Below, in pieces: positions 1 through 8,766 of a DNA stretch of 64,000 nucleotides. Within the stretch, counting starts at the first letter, position 1. Each line of letters opens with the position of its first letter. The stretch comes from Candidatus Chlorohelix allophototropha (GTDB lineage: Bacteria; Chloroflexota; Chloroflexia; Chloroheliales; Chloroheliaceae), in the NCBI RefSeq assembly GCF_030389965.1, contig NZ_CP128399.1:1850934-1914933 (forward strand), read 5' to 3'. The notes beneath the pieces were generated by a model that did no database searches, was not told the origin of the DNA, and saw nothing but the letters and a program-made list of their open reading frames with translations. The translations under genes and the position numbers were made by a program.

Positions 1-534
1 ACCACGACTGGTATTCAAATCTCGGCTGATTTTACAGCGCAAGACAAACAGACGAACACTGCCAGCAGTGGTATAGCCATCCCGAATGAAGCGACCTTTA
101 CCTTCAATCAGGAGAGCGTGTTAGTCAACGGGACTCAGAATATGAGAGTGACGGTAGGTAAGTTTGATTTCACCAACGACCCGCAATCACGCTATACCAA
201 GAGTGGCACACTCCGACCCTTTGCGATTAAAGCGGGTATGCAGGAAGCAAAGGGGGAGCTTGATTTCTACGAGGATGCGGCAACGCAAGCGACCTTCTGG
301 GCGAACTTTACCGCAGCCACACCATTGGCATTGATATGGAAGGTAATTGATAGCATCGGAGAATACATCCAAATCGCATTTCCTAAAATCGTTCTCGATA
401 CTTGGAGCGATGGAGACTTCTCACCTGCCGACTTGATTGATGCTAAATCGGCTTGGACAGCGCAATTAGATTCGGGGGCATCCAACGTGCAAGCGACCTT
501 GACGGTAGCAAATGCACAGTACCTACCTTATTAG
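1..534 (+). CDS. Phage major tail (tail tube) protein, 5' partial
   Basis: The reading frame is open from the first base of the window, so the start lies upstream; at least 177 residues are present. It is the likely subunit of the tail tube: a beta-rich protein with a long stretch including VTVGKFDFTNDPQSRY and ending in NAQYLPY. The call rests mainly on position, directly before a small protein, the G/GT chaperone pair and the tape measure, which is the conserved order in long-tailed siphoviruses. The GTG at 118 is an internal codon, not a necessary start. No motif proves the family, so an adjacent tail protein such as a tail terminator is a less likely alternative. Confidence 0.7.
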   Translation, partial: TTTGIQISADFTAQDKQTNTASSGIAIPNEATFTFNQESVLVNGTQNMRVTVGKFDFTNDPQSRYTKSGTLRPFAIKAGMQEAKGELDFYEDAATQATFWANFTAATPLALIWKVIDSIGEYIQIAFPKIVLDTWSDGDFSPADLIDAKSAWTAQLDSGASNVQATLTVANAQYLPY

Positions 535-546
535 AGGATAAAAAAA

Positions 547-570
547 GACCGTCCGGGTTAGGGAACGGTC
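547..570 (-). terminator. Hairpin with minus-strand T tract after the tail tube gene
   Basis: GACCGT (547-552) pairs with ACGGTC (565-570). An A run (541-546) precedes it, so on the minus strand the stem is followed by at least six T residues, as in an intrinsic terminator. On the plus strand there is no T tract. It could stop antisense transcripts entering the tail genes or act as an mRNA-stabilising hairpin. Confidence 0.4.
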
Positions 571-676
571 AGTGGAAGAACTTGGATTCAGTTTTATCTA
601 TTACCAGTTGATTTTTAATAGGTTTGTGGGAAATCCACAAGACAATTATAGCCAGAGTGTTATTTTTTTTCAATAT

Positions 677-709
677 GGTGTTCACATAGATAAACGTTAT
701 GTTAACACC
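677..709. promoter_or_regulatory. Inverted repeat just upstream of a late-gene ribosome binding site
   Basis: GGTGTTCACATA (677-688) and TATGTTAACACC (698-709) form 12-bp arms with one mismatch around a 9-nt loop, ending 5 nt before the AAGGAG at 714-719. Read on the minus strand the left arm contains TCTATGTGAACA, the same 12-mer as the spacer of the early promoter at 22,547. This suggests a shared protein-binding site or a translational hairpin. Confidence 0.5.
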
Positions 710-726
710 GATAAAGGAGAAATGGG

Positions 727-972
727 ATGGCTAAGAGCTTTACCCATAACACGAACGCAGGTGGGGGCAATGCCACGTTGGTAGTAGGCGGCACTGCTAC
801 CGAGCAAGCGCAAGCCCACAGCGACATACAGGATGGGATTTTTTGGACTTACTTACCAGTGATGACCAAGATAAATTCCACGACTTGGCAATTCCCGGCT
901 GTAGCTTCCAAGACTGGACACGTCAATCAGTGGTTAACCAGTGGAGTAGCTAAGAGCTACACCATTAACTAA
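727..972 (+). CDS. Small phage protein of unknown function in the tail operon
   Basis: Encodes 81 residues starting at ATG 727, with AAGGAG at 714-719 giving a 7-nt spacing. The protein is rich in Gly, Ala and Thr, has no membrane segment or signal peptide, and carries no motif that I recognise. It lies between the tail tube gene and the tail chaperone gene, a position where siphoviruses often carry small tail or decoration proteins, so a structural role is possible but unproven. The 190 bp upstream hold two hairpins but no other convincing gene; a 70-codon frame starting at 572 overlaps this gene and lacks a ribosome binding site. Confidence 0.7.
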   Translation: MAKSFTHNTNAGGGNATLVVGGTATEQAQAHSDIQDGIFWTYLPVMTKINSTTWQFPAVASKTGHVNQWLTSGVAKSYTIN

Positions 973-997
973 TCGGCAATTAAGAGAGGATTGAAAG

Positions 998-1552
998 ATG
1001 AATTACCGCAAGAACAGCATTGTAACCTTGCAAAACTTTCCGGGTGACGAAACACCGGGAGAAAATTGGGTCAAGCTACAAAAGCCCACCGGGGAGCATA
1101 TGTTGCAATTCCTTGACCTGAACGGAGCGGTGAAAGAGGTCAACGGGGTCGAAATGCAATTATCTCAGACCGATGCGATGCTGATGATAATCCCTTCTTG
1201 CATACTTGGCTGGTCGTTCACCGATTACGAGACCGGGCAAATATACCCTGCCACCTATGAGAACATCAAGGGCTTAGAAGCCAGCGATTTTAACTATCTG
1301 ATAGCCGAGTTTGGCAACCTACTCAACACTGCTAAAAAGCTAGAACCAGCCGCGATAGGCACACCACGCACTGATTTAACGGCAACGGAAAAAAACTCAT
1401 CCTTGCCGCTTTCATCCAACGAGAGCGGACAATCCGAGACCAGCGACAGTTCATTACCGACAATCCCGGAAAGACCGTCAGAGGATGGGAAATCCCCAGA
1501 GTTTGGTATCCCTGTCACGGAGGAGTCAAACGCGACTGTAGCGGGTGGCTAG
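998..1552 (+). CDS. Tail assembly chaperone (G-like), zero-frame product
   Basis: This 184-residue protein sits between the tail tube and tape-measure genes, where lambda gpG-type tail assembly chaperones are found. Its first ~130 residues look folded (WVKLQKPTGEHMLQFLDLNG), while the last ~50 residues are Ser/Pro/Glu rich and low in complexity, which is typical of a zero-frame tail overlapping a frameshifted partner. ATG 998 follows GAGAGGA about 10 nt upstream. Gene G products bind the tape measure and recruit tail tube subunits; that role is inferred from position and from the frameshift described in the next entry. Confidence 0.8.
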   Translation: MNYRKNSIVTLQNFPGDETPGENWVKLQKPTGEHMLQFLDLNGAVKEVNGVEMQLSQTDAMLMIIPSCILGWSFTDYETGQIYPATYENIKGLEASDFNYLIAEFGNLLNTAKKLEPAAIGTPRTDLTATEKNSSLPLSSNESGQSETSDSSLPTIPERPSEDGKSPEFGIPVTEESNATVAGG

Positions 1553-1692
1553 GTGATTTAGTGCTGGCTGAAAAGTGGCACATCCCGCCTTGGCAGGTAG
1601 CAGACCGAAAGCCCGTCGCTACTTGGAAGGTGGTCTATAGGCTTTTGGAAATGTTTCTCGCGCAAGTGCAAAGCGAAGTAGGTTATGGCTAG
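998..1692 (+). CDS. Tail assembly chaperone GT fusion made by -1 frameshift
   Basis: A slippery heptamer A AAA AAC occupies 1390-1396 and is in the correct phase: zero-frame codons are GAA AAA AAC. A -1 slip moves ribosomes into a frame open from 1336 to the TAG at 1690-1692, giving about 231 residues. The extension looks more protein-like than the zero-frame tail, including LVLAEKWHIPPWQVADRKP and an amphipathic end. It overlaps the tape-measure start (1685) by 8 nt. This matches the G/GT arrangement of lambda, in which the minor GT product carries the T domain that contacts the tail tube. The slip itself is inferred from sequence; its efficiency and any downstream stimulatory RNA structure were not determined. 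Confidence 0.85.
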
Positions 1693-4600
1693 TTCGACAA
1701 GTATCTTTTCATTACAGGTTAAGAGTGAAGGACTAGAGAACCTAAACATTCTAGCCGAGACACTTGAGGGCTTAAAATCCAAAGCGCAAGGGTTTGAGGC
1801 TGCTACCAAGAATATGAGTAGCAGCCTATCCATCACCAAGAGTATCACCACTGAAACCGCGACCAGCTTACAACAGCTTGGACAACACGCAAGCACCGCA
1901 ACAACCGGGATTGGAAACCTTCACGGCTTCACCTTGAATTTACACGCGCCATTAGAACACCTTGCCTTTTTAGCGCGAGAAGCGGGAACGGCTTTATTAG
2001 AGCTTGGCAAACAAGGTGCGGAAGGGTTGATACATGTCGGAACCGAAGTAGTCTCCTTAGCGGGTGATTACGAAGCCAATATGAACCGCTTGAAGTTCAT
2101 CACGGGCGCAACCGCAGACCAGATGACGCTACTAAGCTCAAAAGCGGTAGAGATAGGTAAGACCACTACCTTTAGCAGTAAATCAGCCGCAGAGGGTATG
2201 GCTGAACTGGCGCAACGGGGCTATAACGTGCAACAGGTTTATGACCTGATTACACCCGCCGCGAAAGCGGCAATGACCAATAACGTAAGTCTAGCCCAAG
2301 CAGCCGAAGGCTTGACCACCGTATTGCACTCAATGGGCTTACAAAGCACCGATGCCACTCACGCATTGGATGTAATGAGTCGAGCTAGTCAAATGGGCGC
2401 ATTGAACTTTGCGGATTTCCAAAAAGCAATGGCGAACGTGGGAACGGTAGCCCATAGCGCCCACCAGAGTTTTGAGGAGACCACCGCTGCCCTTGAGGGT
2501 ATGGTCAACACTGGTATGTCGGCTGACCGCGCCTCGCAAGCCCTTCGCTTCACCTTAGTCTCACTTGAGAAACCTAACAAGCAAGCCGCCGAAATGTTCA
2601 AAGAGTTGGGTATCAACATTTATGACGCAAGCGGCAATATGCTTCCCTTCTCCACCCTTGTAGATGAAGTCCAGAAGAAAACCGCAGGGATGACCGAAGC
2701 CCAACGCAACTTCTCGATGGCAACGATGTTTGGGAAGAACGGGCTACTGGCAATGAATGCAGCGATGCAAGCCAGTGTGCAAGTTACCGATGCCACCGGA
2801 ACACACATCCTACACGGAGCAGACGCTCTTAAATACTGGACTACCCAACTAGAGAACAGCAATGGAACGGCTCAGAAGGCTACCGATACCATTATGTCCG
2901 GGTTCAATGCCAGCTTGAAGAATATGAAAGGTTCTTTGGAAGAAGCGGCAATAGCGGTAGGACAAACCTTGCTACCGGGATTAACCAGTCTGGTAAAGGG
3001 TGTGACGGAGGGTATCAATAAGTTCATTGACTTTGAGATGAAAACTCATCTAGTCGGGAACACCTTAAAAGCGGTAGGGGATTTGATAGGCGCGTTCGTC
3101 AAGCCTGTCATAGATGCGATTAGCAAAATGGTGGAGAGCATAGGGAACGGCGCAAGCTCTATGAACGGCTTTATGAGCGTGTTTGAGAGCTTAAAGCCAA
3201 TCTTTAGCGAAATAGGGCAAGCCATAGGCACTACCATCCAGAATATTGTCGGCTACATCCAAATCATAGTCGAGGCTATTCAGAGCAATATGCCAGCAAT
3301 CCAGAAGCTAGGCAATGCAATCGGGGATGTTTTCAAGCTAATCGGGCAAGCCGTTGGCGAGGTGGTTAAGTTTATCTCACAGAATATGGACACCTTCATA
3401 TCCATATTTACCAGTGTGGCGAACATTATCGGGCAAATAGTAACGGGAATTATTGCAGTGTTTGAAGCCTTAAAACCTGCTTTAAGCACTGTATTTGATT
3501 GGATAGCTTATGCACTAGGAAAAGTCAACGAGGCGATTGCAATCTTCGGGGTGGCGTGGGATAGAGCAGGTACTACCGTCAAGCAAATATCCTTCCTAAT
3601 CGAAATGGCATTTACACAGGTTCAGAATTGGATAATTGATGCCATAAACGGGATTATCAGAGGGATAAACACGCTCATTGATGGAATGAACATTGTCGGG
3701 GGAGCGGTAGGTATCCACATTGATAAAATCGGGGAACTTGAACACGCCGCTTTCAATGCCGAGGAGTCGCTTAACCGTCTAGGTTTGGCTGGTAATGATG
3801 CCGCAGGTGGTCTGGACAAGTCAAGCTCGGCAAGTTATGTGGCAGCGCGGGGCTATGATGCGGCTGGTAATTCTGCTAACAATGCCACCAATGCCATAAA
3901 GAATTTGACTTCTGCTCTAGGTAATTCATACACCTTCCCGCAAAATTCCAGTAGCTTACCGGGTAGCAGTGCAGACGAAAACCCGGAAGACGGTTCTGGT
4001 CCAATAACCAGCAGTTCCACGAAAGCCAGTGACCCCTTACAAACAGCGTTGGATTTAGCTTCCAAGCTGGCTGATGTAGGTAAGAAAATATCCGAACTAA
4101 ATTCCTTCTCAGGAGTTAGCGCGGAAGCCTTAGCCACCTTCAACGGCAATATGCAACAAGTGGTGCAGGACTTTGTAGCCTCAGCAATGTACTTCAATTC
4201 CCAAGCCTTAAAAGGTGCAGCCGATTACCTTGAGACCGCAAACAAGGTCGCTGACGTAATCGGGAAGATGGCAGACGGGCTAAATAAGCTACGGGATTAC
4301 CAATCCATTTCCTACGACCACATACAAGCCTTTATGGGTGACGCTCAAATAATGGTTGGGGCTTTTATGCAAGCGGGATTCCGCTTCTCGGTAGAAATGC
4401 TTCAAGCAGCCATCCTATTTTCAAGTGCCGTGTCGCAGGTAGGAGAGGCTATTGGAAAGATGGCAAATGGGTTATCCGGGATTGGCAAGTATAGCTCGGC
4501 TAGCCGAGAGTCAATGTATGGGTTTGTCGGCGATGCGAGGATTATTGTTGACCTGTTTGTAAGCGCGGGATATTCCTTCTATGGCGATATGCTCAAAAAC

Positions 4601-6583
4601 GCCACCTTATACAGCGATGCCGTAGGTAAAGTCGGAGATGCTATTGCGAAGATGGCAAACGGCTTGACCGCACTTAGCAAGTATAGCTCATCCAGCCAGA
4701 TAGCAATGTACCTGTTTGCTCAAGACGCGAAGATTATTACCGGGATATTTGCCAGCGCGGGCTATGAGTTTGCTACCGGGATGCTCACCAATGCCAACAA
4801 CTACAGCGACACGGTAGGCAAGGTCGGTGACTCTATCGGGAAGATGGCAAACGGACTAACCACCCTTAATAACTACAGTTCGTTATCGCTCCAACAGATT
4901 TACTTCTTCACTCAGGACGTGCGATTGGTCACGGCAGCATTTGTCAGTGTCGGCTATGAGTTCAATACCCAAATGCTTACCAGCGCCGATGGCATTGCGA
5001 CCACAACGAGCAAGGTAGCCGATGTTCTCGGAAAGATGGTCACAGGGCTAACAGCCGTTGGGGATTACGGGTCGGTATCCATACAGCAGATGAACTACTT
5101 CATCGAGGATATGCAGACAATCACCGAAGGGTTTGTCGTTGCCGGGAGCGAGTTCAATACCCAAATGCTTACCAGTGCTGATGGCTTTTCTTCTACGGCT
5201 TCAAAAGTGGCTGATGCTATATCTAAGGGAGTAACCGGGTTAAGCGCAATCGGTGGTTCTGGCTCATTGTCAGTACAGCAGATGAACTACTTTATTGAGG
5301 ACATACAGACAATCACCGAAGGGTTTGTCAATGCCGGGAATGGGTTCTCCACCAAAATGCTTGCCAGCGCGGACGGATTTTCTTCTACGGCAAGCAAGGT
5401 GGCTGATGCTACGGGCAAGGGCGCAACCGAACTGGTCAAGCTCAACGACTATATTCCCGTAAGCCAGCAAGCAATCCGGGATTTTGGCGCAGACCTTGTA
5501 TTGATAGTAGCTCAATTTGTGATTATGGCTAGCCAATTCAAGACCGATGGCTTAACAGCCGCAGGTATATTCAGTGACAACGCCAGCAAGGTAGTTGATG
5601 CAATCGGGAAGGGCGCAACCGGGTTCGCTGCCTTACAAGGGTATAGCGGCATACCAAAGGAAACGATGCAGAAGTTCATCGCCGACCTACAGATAGCAAT
5701 CCAACTGACGGTACAAATGACCGCAAATATGAACACGCAAATGTTTACGCAAGTGCAAGCATTTGGTGAGGCAGTGGACAAGCTATTCACGGGCTTCAAG
5801 AATGCGGTGGAGACCTTCACGCTATTGGGCGATGCGAAATATACGGGTGCGCCAGAGAAGGCAATCAGGAGCTTGATTGCGGGTATCAGCTTAACCGTAA
5901 CACTGGCTGGTCAAATGGCAGACCAGACCAGTAAGGATTTAATGGCAAAAACCAGCCAGTTTGGGGAGGCGATTAAGCAGATATTTGACGGGCTAAAGAG
6001 TGCGTTGGATACCTTTACAGGCTTGACCAATATGCCAGAAACACCCGCCGATAGGATTAAGACCTTACTCAGTGGCATACAAAGCGCGATTGAGCAGATG
6101 GCAGCGATGAACGAGAGAGCCAACAACCTACTAGGTTTGGCTTTGAGCTTTGATGACAAAATGCAGAGAGCGGCAACAGCCATCACAGCGGGTCAAAATG
6201 CCGTTGCTATGGCAGGTGTGCCGAGTGGTGCGCCGAGCGGTAGCAGTGGTGCGGCAAGTGGCAAGTTTACAGGTGGGGCTTGGATGGGTCGCGCTACGGG
6301 TGGCACTGCTTTTCCTTACTTTATGGCAGGGGAGAACGGAGCAGAACCTATCTTTTTAGGAGCGCAGAACGCTTATGTAATGAACAATTCGATGGCACAG
6401 AGCAGGGGATTAGTGGGTGGCAATGGTGGCAGCACATCCAACCATCAAACTATCAACATAACTTTGAACATAACCGAGAGCAAAAATGCCAGAGCTACCG
6501 GGAAGGAAGCGAAAGACCAAGTTTTGATGGCATTAGGACAGAGGTCGGCTTTACTGGCAAGTCAGGGAGGAATAGCTAACTAA
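1685..6583 (+). CDS. Phage tail tape measure protein
   Basis: This 1,632-residue protein sets tail length and fills the tail tube. Residues about 125-360 match the TP901-type tape-measure core (EANMNRLKFITGAT, MAELAQRGYNVQ, MGLQSTDATHALDVMSRAS, ADRASQALRFTLVSLEKP). Hydrophobic segments follow at roughly 440-620, then a Ser/Gly-rich linker near 750. Residues about 800-1450 consist of tandem 64-residue repeats. The C terminus (after ~1,500) is Gly-rich with a short basic end. ATG 1685 overlaps the GT stop, suggesting translational coupling. At about 1.5 Å per residue such a length corresponds to a tail of a few hundred nanometres by the usual rule, an estimate only. Confidence 0.95.
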   Translation: MASSTSIFSLQVKSEGLENLNILAETLEGLKSKAQGFEAATKNMSSSLSITKSITTETATSLQQLGQHASTATTGIGNLHGFTLNLHAPLEHLAFLAREAGTALLELGKQGAEGLIHVGTEVVSLAGDYEANMNRLKFITGATADQMTLLSSKAVEIGKTTTFSSKSAAEGMAELAQRGYNVQQVYDLITPAAKAAMTNNVSLAQAAEGLTTVLHSMGLQSTDATHALDVMSRASQMGALNFADFQKAMANVGTVAHSAHQSFEETTAALEGMVNTGMSADRASQALRFTLVSLEKPNKQAAEMFKELGINIYDASGNMLPFSTLVDEVQKKTAGMTEAQRNFSMATMFGKNGLLAMNAAMQASVQVTDATGTHILHGADALKYWTTQLENSNGTAQKATDTIMSGFNASLKNMKGSLEEAAIAVGQTLLPGLTSLVKGVTEGINKFIDFEMKTHLVGNTLKAVGDLIGAFVKPVIDAISKMVESIGNGASSMNGFMSVFESLKPIFSEIGQAIGTTIQNIVGYIQIIVEAIQSNMPAIQKLGNAIGDVFKLIGQAVGEVVKFISQNMDTFISIFTSVANIIGQIVTGIIAVFEALKPALSTVFDWIAYALGKVNEAIAIFGVAWDRAGTTVKQISFLIEMAFTQVQNWIIDAINGIIRGINTLIDGMNIVGGAVGIHIDKIGELEHAAFNAEESLNRLGLAGNDAAGGLDKSSSASYVAARGYDAAGNSANNATNAIKNLTSALGNSYTFPQNSSSLPGSSADENPEDGSGPITSSSTKASDPLQTALDLASKLADVGKKISELNSFSGVSAEALATFNGNMQQVVQDFVASAMYFNSQALKGAADYLETANKVADVIGKMADGLNKLRDYQSISYDHIQAFMGDAQIMVGAFMQAGFRFSVEMLQAAILFSSAVSQVGEAIGKMANGLSGIGKYSSASRESMYGFVGDARIIVDLFVSAGYSFYGDMLKNATLYSDAVGKVGDAIAKMANGLTALSKYSSSSQIAMYLFAQDAKIITGIFASAGYEFATGMLTNANNYSDTVGKVGDSIGKMANGLTTLNNYSSLSLQQIYFFTQDVRLVTAAFVSVGYEFNTQMLTSADGIATTTSKVADVLGKMVTGLTAVGDYGSVSIQQMNYFIEDMQTITEGFVVAGSEFNTQMLTSADGFSSTASKVADAISKGVTGLSAIGGSGSLSVQQMNYFIEDIQTITEGFVNAGNGFSTKMLASADGFSSTASKVADATGKGATELVKLNDYIPVSQQAIRDFGADLVLIVAQFVIMASQFKTDGLTAAGIFSDNASKVVDAIGKGATGFAALQGYSGIPKETMQKFIADLQIAIQLTVQMTANMNTQMFTQVQAFGEAVDKLFTGFKNAVETFTLLGDAKYTGAPEKAIRSLIAGISLTVTLAGQMADQTSKDLMAKTSQFGEAIKQIFDGLKSALDTFTGLTNMPETPADRIKTLLSGIQSAIEQMAAMNERANNLLGLALSFDDKMQRAATAITAGQNAVAMAGVPSGAPSGSSGAASGKFTGGAWMGRATGGTAFPYFMAGENGAEPIFLGAQNAYVMNNSMAQSRGLVGGNGGSTSNHQTINITLNITESKNARATGKEAKDQVLMALGQRSALLASQGGIAN
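4079..5800 (+). repeat. 192-nt in-frame tandem repeats inside the tape measure gene
   Basis: The marker GGNAAGATGGCAAACGG and its variants occur at 4262, 4454, 4646, 4838, 5030, 5222, 5414 and 5606, a spacing of exactly 192 nt (64 codons) in all seven intervals. A shorter, diverged unit precedes at about 4079, and weaker units continue to about 6000. Two neighbours (about 5090-5200 and 5280-5390) are nearly identical in DNA, pointing to recent duplication. Confidence 0.9.
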
Positions 6584-8763
6584 TGCTGGACTTAGAATTT
6601 TGGAGACCAGAACCGAGCTTTTTAGTACCGACAGGTGGTAGCACCTTGATACCGCTCAATGCGTCTTGGGGCGGCAATAACATAACCTTCTCAGTTTTGG
6701 ATGACCAGACTTTTGATTTAGGAAGTCAACCACCAGACTTATTGCAAGCGGGTGGGAGCGGTCGGTATGGACAAGATATTTATGCTTACACCCGGAAGGA
6801 CAGGCAAATACAGTTTACCTTATTCGCGCAAGCGGTAGCGGGTGGTGGTAACACGGCAGCGCAAAACTTGAAGCTCGGTGTATGGGCTTTACAAAGCACG
6901 TTGGTAGAAGCTACTCAATATAACGCTTCATCGGCAATCCACAATACGGGGCAAGTGCTAGGACAGCCGCTATTTTTGAAGTATCAACCTGACAATACTA
7001 ATGCAGTGTATTTTTGGGTAAAGAGCGGGGCAGTTGACCTAAGCCAGTTCGATAGCCAGATTAGATTGCTACAAAACACTGCTTATGTACCTATTACACT
7101 CATAACCAGTTATGCGGCTTATGGGGATGTATCTTGGCTATACAACCTTGTACCGAACGGGGCATTTTCTAACGGTACGGATAATACGGCTTTTAACTGG
7201 ACAGTGGTGGCAGGTAGTTCAACTGAATTTAACATAGTGCTTGCTACAGACCGTCAAAGCTATTATGCGAATGGCTCAACGGCTGGTGGGACGCTTTATA
7301 TGAGTGCTGAACAAGCGTGGGGCTATTCAACCGATAGTCCATTTAGCTTGCAATGGACAAGCCCAACATTGGCAGCAGGTTATACCAGCATTGTAAGCCA
7401 AACCGTTTTTCTTAATGCCTACTCTACAGGGGATTTGTATTGGCTATCGTTTGAGTATAAGGATAACCAGTTTAATTCTGGCTTTATGCGAGTATATCTT
7501 GAATACTCCAATAATGGAACTACCGGCTGGACTAGCACCGGGACAACCATATCATTAGGTAACTCCCCAAACTGGACTAAATTCAGTTGGAATAGTGCAG
7601 TCGTTCAATCAACTTTGACGCTTGGAAACGCTTATTTAAGAGTGAGGATTGAGGGTAATAAAAACATTGTCGCGGGTAGCACTGGACAGATTAGGAAGGT
7701 AGCTTTATGGCACTTTCCAGCCACATTGCCGAGCAGTTTTGTAAAACTTCCCGTTGAGTATGTGGCGCAATCCACCACACAGCGTAGTCCGGCAGTATTG
7801 GTAAACTTGCAAGGTAATTTAGAGACCAATGCAATGTTGTTCGTTGCTAATCCTGTAACCAATGTTGGCGATACGAACAGTTTTGCTCATTTAGGGGCAG
7901 TGTATCAACAGTTGACATTAGGGGCTAGGAAAGTGCAAGGCGCGTCTATCTCCTTATACTCAAATCCTAATGCTACTGTTACCATTGCTTCAAATGCTAC
8001 ATCAAGTCCAGCATTATCAACCCTATTAAATGGCTTCTTCGATTTTGAGCCACGTCAATATAGGGTGCTATTGCAGATTACCACCGATTCTACGTGTGGA
8101 ATACTATTTGGTTCTCTATCTTATAGTAGCTTTACAGGTCAAAATCTGACAACTATTGTACCTAATCCTTCATTGGTAGAGATACCGAACACAAGTAGCA
8201 CAAGTACCTTTGTGGATTGCGGGACGGTCACTATTCCACAGCAACGTCTTTCTATCAGTATTAACAGTACCAGTGCAAACTCTTACATAGCACCATATAT
8301 AAATTTCACTCGATTAGCTTCTTCATCCCCTCTAGCTACCGTGATAAATATCACCCTTACTTCAATTTATTTCATCCCGGCAGACCAACAGTTTTGGGCT
8401 GATATTAGATTTCAAGGTCTTACTATATCAGGTACTAACGGGGTGTCTGGTTGGGCGGCTAGTCCTACCTACCAAACCGGGCATAGGAACTTAGTAATCA
8501 ATTCACTATTTTTAGAGCATTCAAACCTATGGCTAGATAGCACAGATAACAAAGGCACAAACTCTACCATCTTAAATCCAGCCTATACCTTAAACCCTAT
8601 AAGGCTATATCCCTCGACTGTGACAAACCCTGCTCCAATGATGATAGGTGGCGCAATCAGGCAAGCGGATATTTCAGGGGCGCAGGGATTGCCTCAAAAC
8701 AGTTTGGTTGACAATAACCCGGTGTTATATGGGGTCGCTTATTGTCCAGCATATGAGTTTTAA
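6583..8763 (+). CDS. Distal tail / tail fibre-like structural protein
   Basis: Encodes 726 residues; ATG 6583 overlaps the tape-measure stop (TAATG), so translation is coupled. The first ~190 residues (LEFWRPEPSFLVPTGG, YAYTRKDRQIQFTLFAQ) resemble a distal-tail type domain that follows the tape measure in siphoviruses. Residues about 195-380 look like a beta-sandwich carbohydrate-binding module (LVPNGAFSNGTDNTAFNWT, then a jelly-roll-like pattern ending at IRKVALWHF). The remainder is Ser/Thr/Asn rich with many beta strands. No enzymatic motif was seen. A role in the tail tip and host-surface contact is inferred from gene order and the sugar-binding-like module. Confidence 0.65.
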   Translation: MLDLEFWRPEPSFLVPTGGSTLIPLNASWGGNNITFSVLDDQTFDLGSQPPDLLQAGGSGRYGQDIYAYTRKDRQIQFTLFAQAVAGGGNTAAQNLKLGVWALQSTLVEATQYNASSAIHNTGQVLGQPLFLKYQPDNTNAVYFWVKSGAVDLSQFDSQIRLLQNTAYVPITLITSYAAYGDVSWLYNLVPNGAFSNGTDNTAFNWTVVAGSSTEFNIVLATDRQSYYANGSTAGGTLYMSAEQAWGYSTDSPFSLQWTSPTLAAGYTSIVSQTVFLNAYSTGDLYWLSFEYKDNQFNSGFMRVYLEYSNNGTTGWTSTGTTISLGNSPNWTKFSWNSAVVQSTLTLGNAYLRVRIEGNKNIVAGSTGQIRKVALWHFPATLPSSFVKLPVEYVAQSTTQRSPAVLVNLQGNLETNAMLFVANPVTNVGDTNSFAHLGAVYQQLTLGARKVQGASISLYSNPNATVTIASNATSSPALSTLLNGFFDFEPRQYRVLLQITTDSTCGILFGSLSYSSFTGQNLTTIVPNPSLVEIPNTSSTSTFVDCGTVTIPQQRLSISINSTSANSYIAPYINFTRLASSSPLATVINITLTSIYFIPADQQFWADIRFQGLTISGTNGVSGWAASPTYQTGHRNLVINSLFLEHSNLWLDSTDNKGTNSTILNPAYTLNPIRLYPSTVTNPAPMMIGGAIRQADISGAQGLPQNSLVDNNPVLYGVAYCPAYEF

Positions 8764-8766
8764 GCA

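Noticed and set aside
572-784. 70-codon frame between the tail tube gene and the next gene
   Set aside because: It overlaps the well-supported gene at 727 and includes the inverted repeat; no Shine-Dalgarno site.
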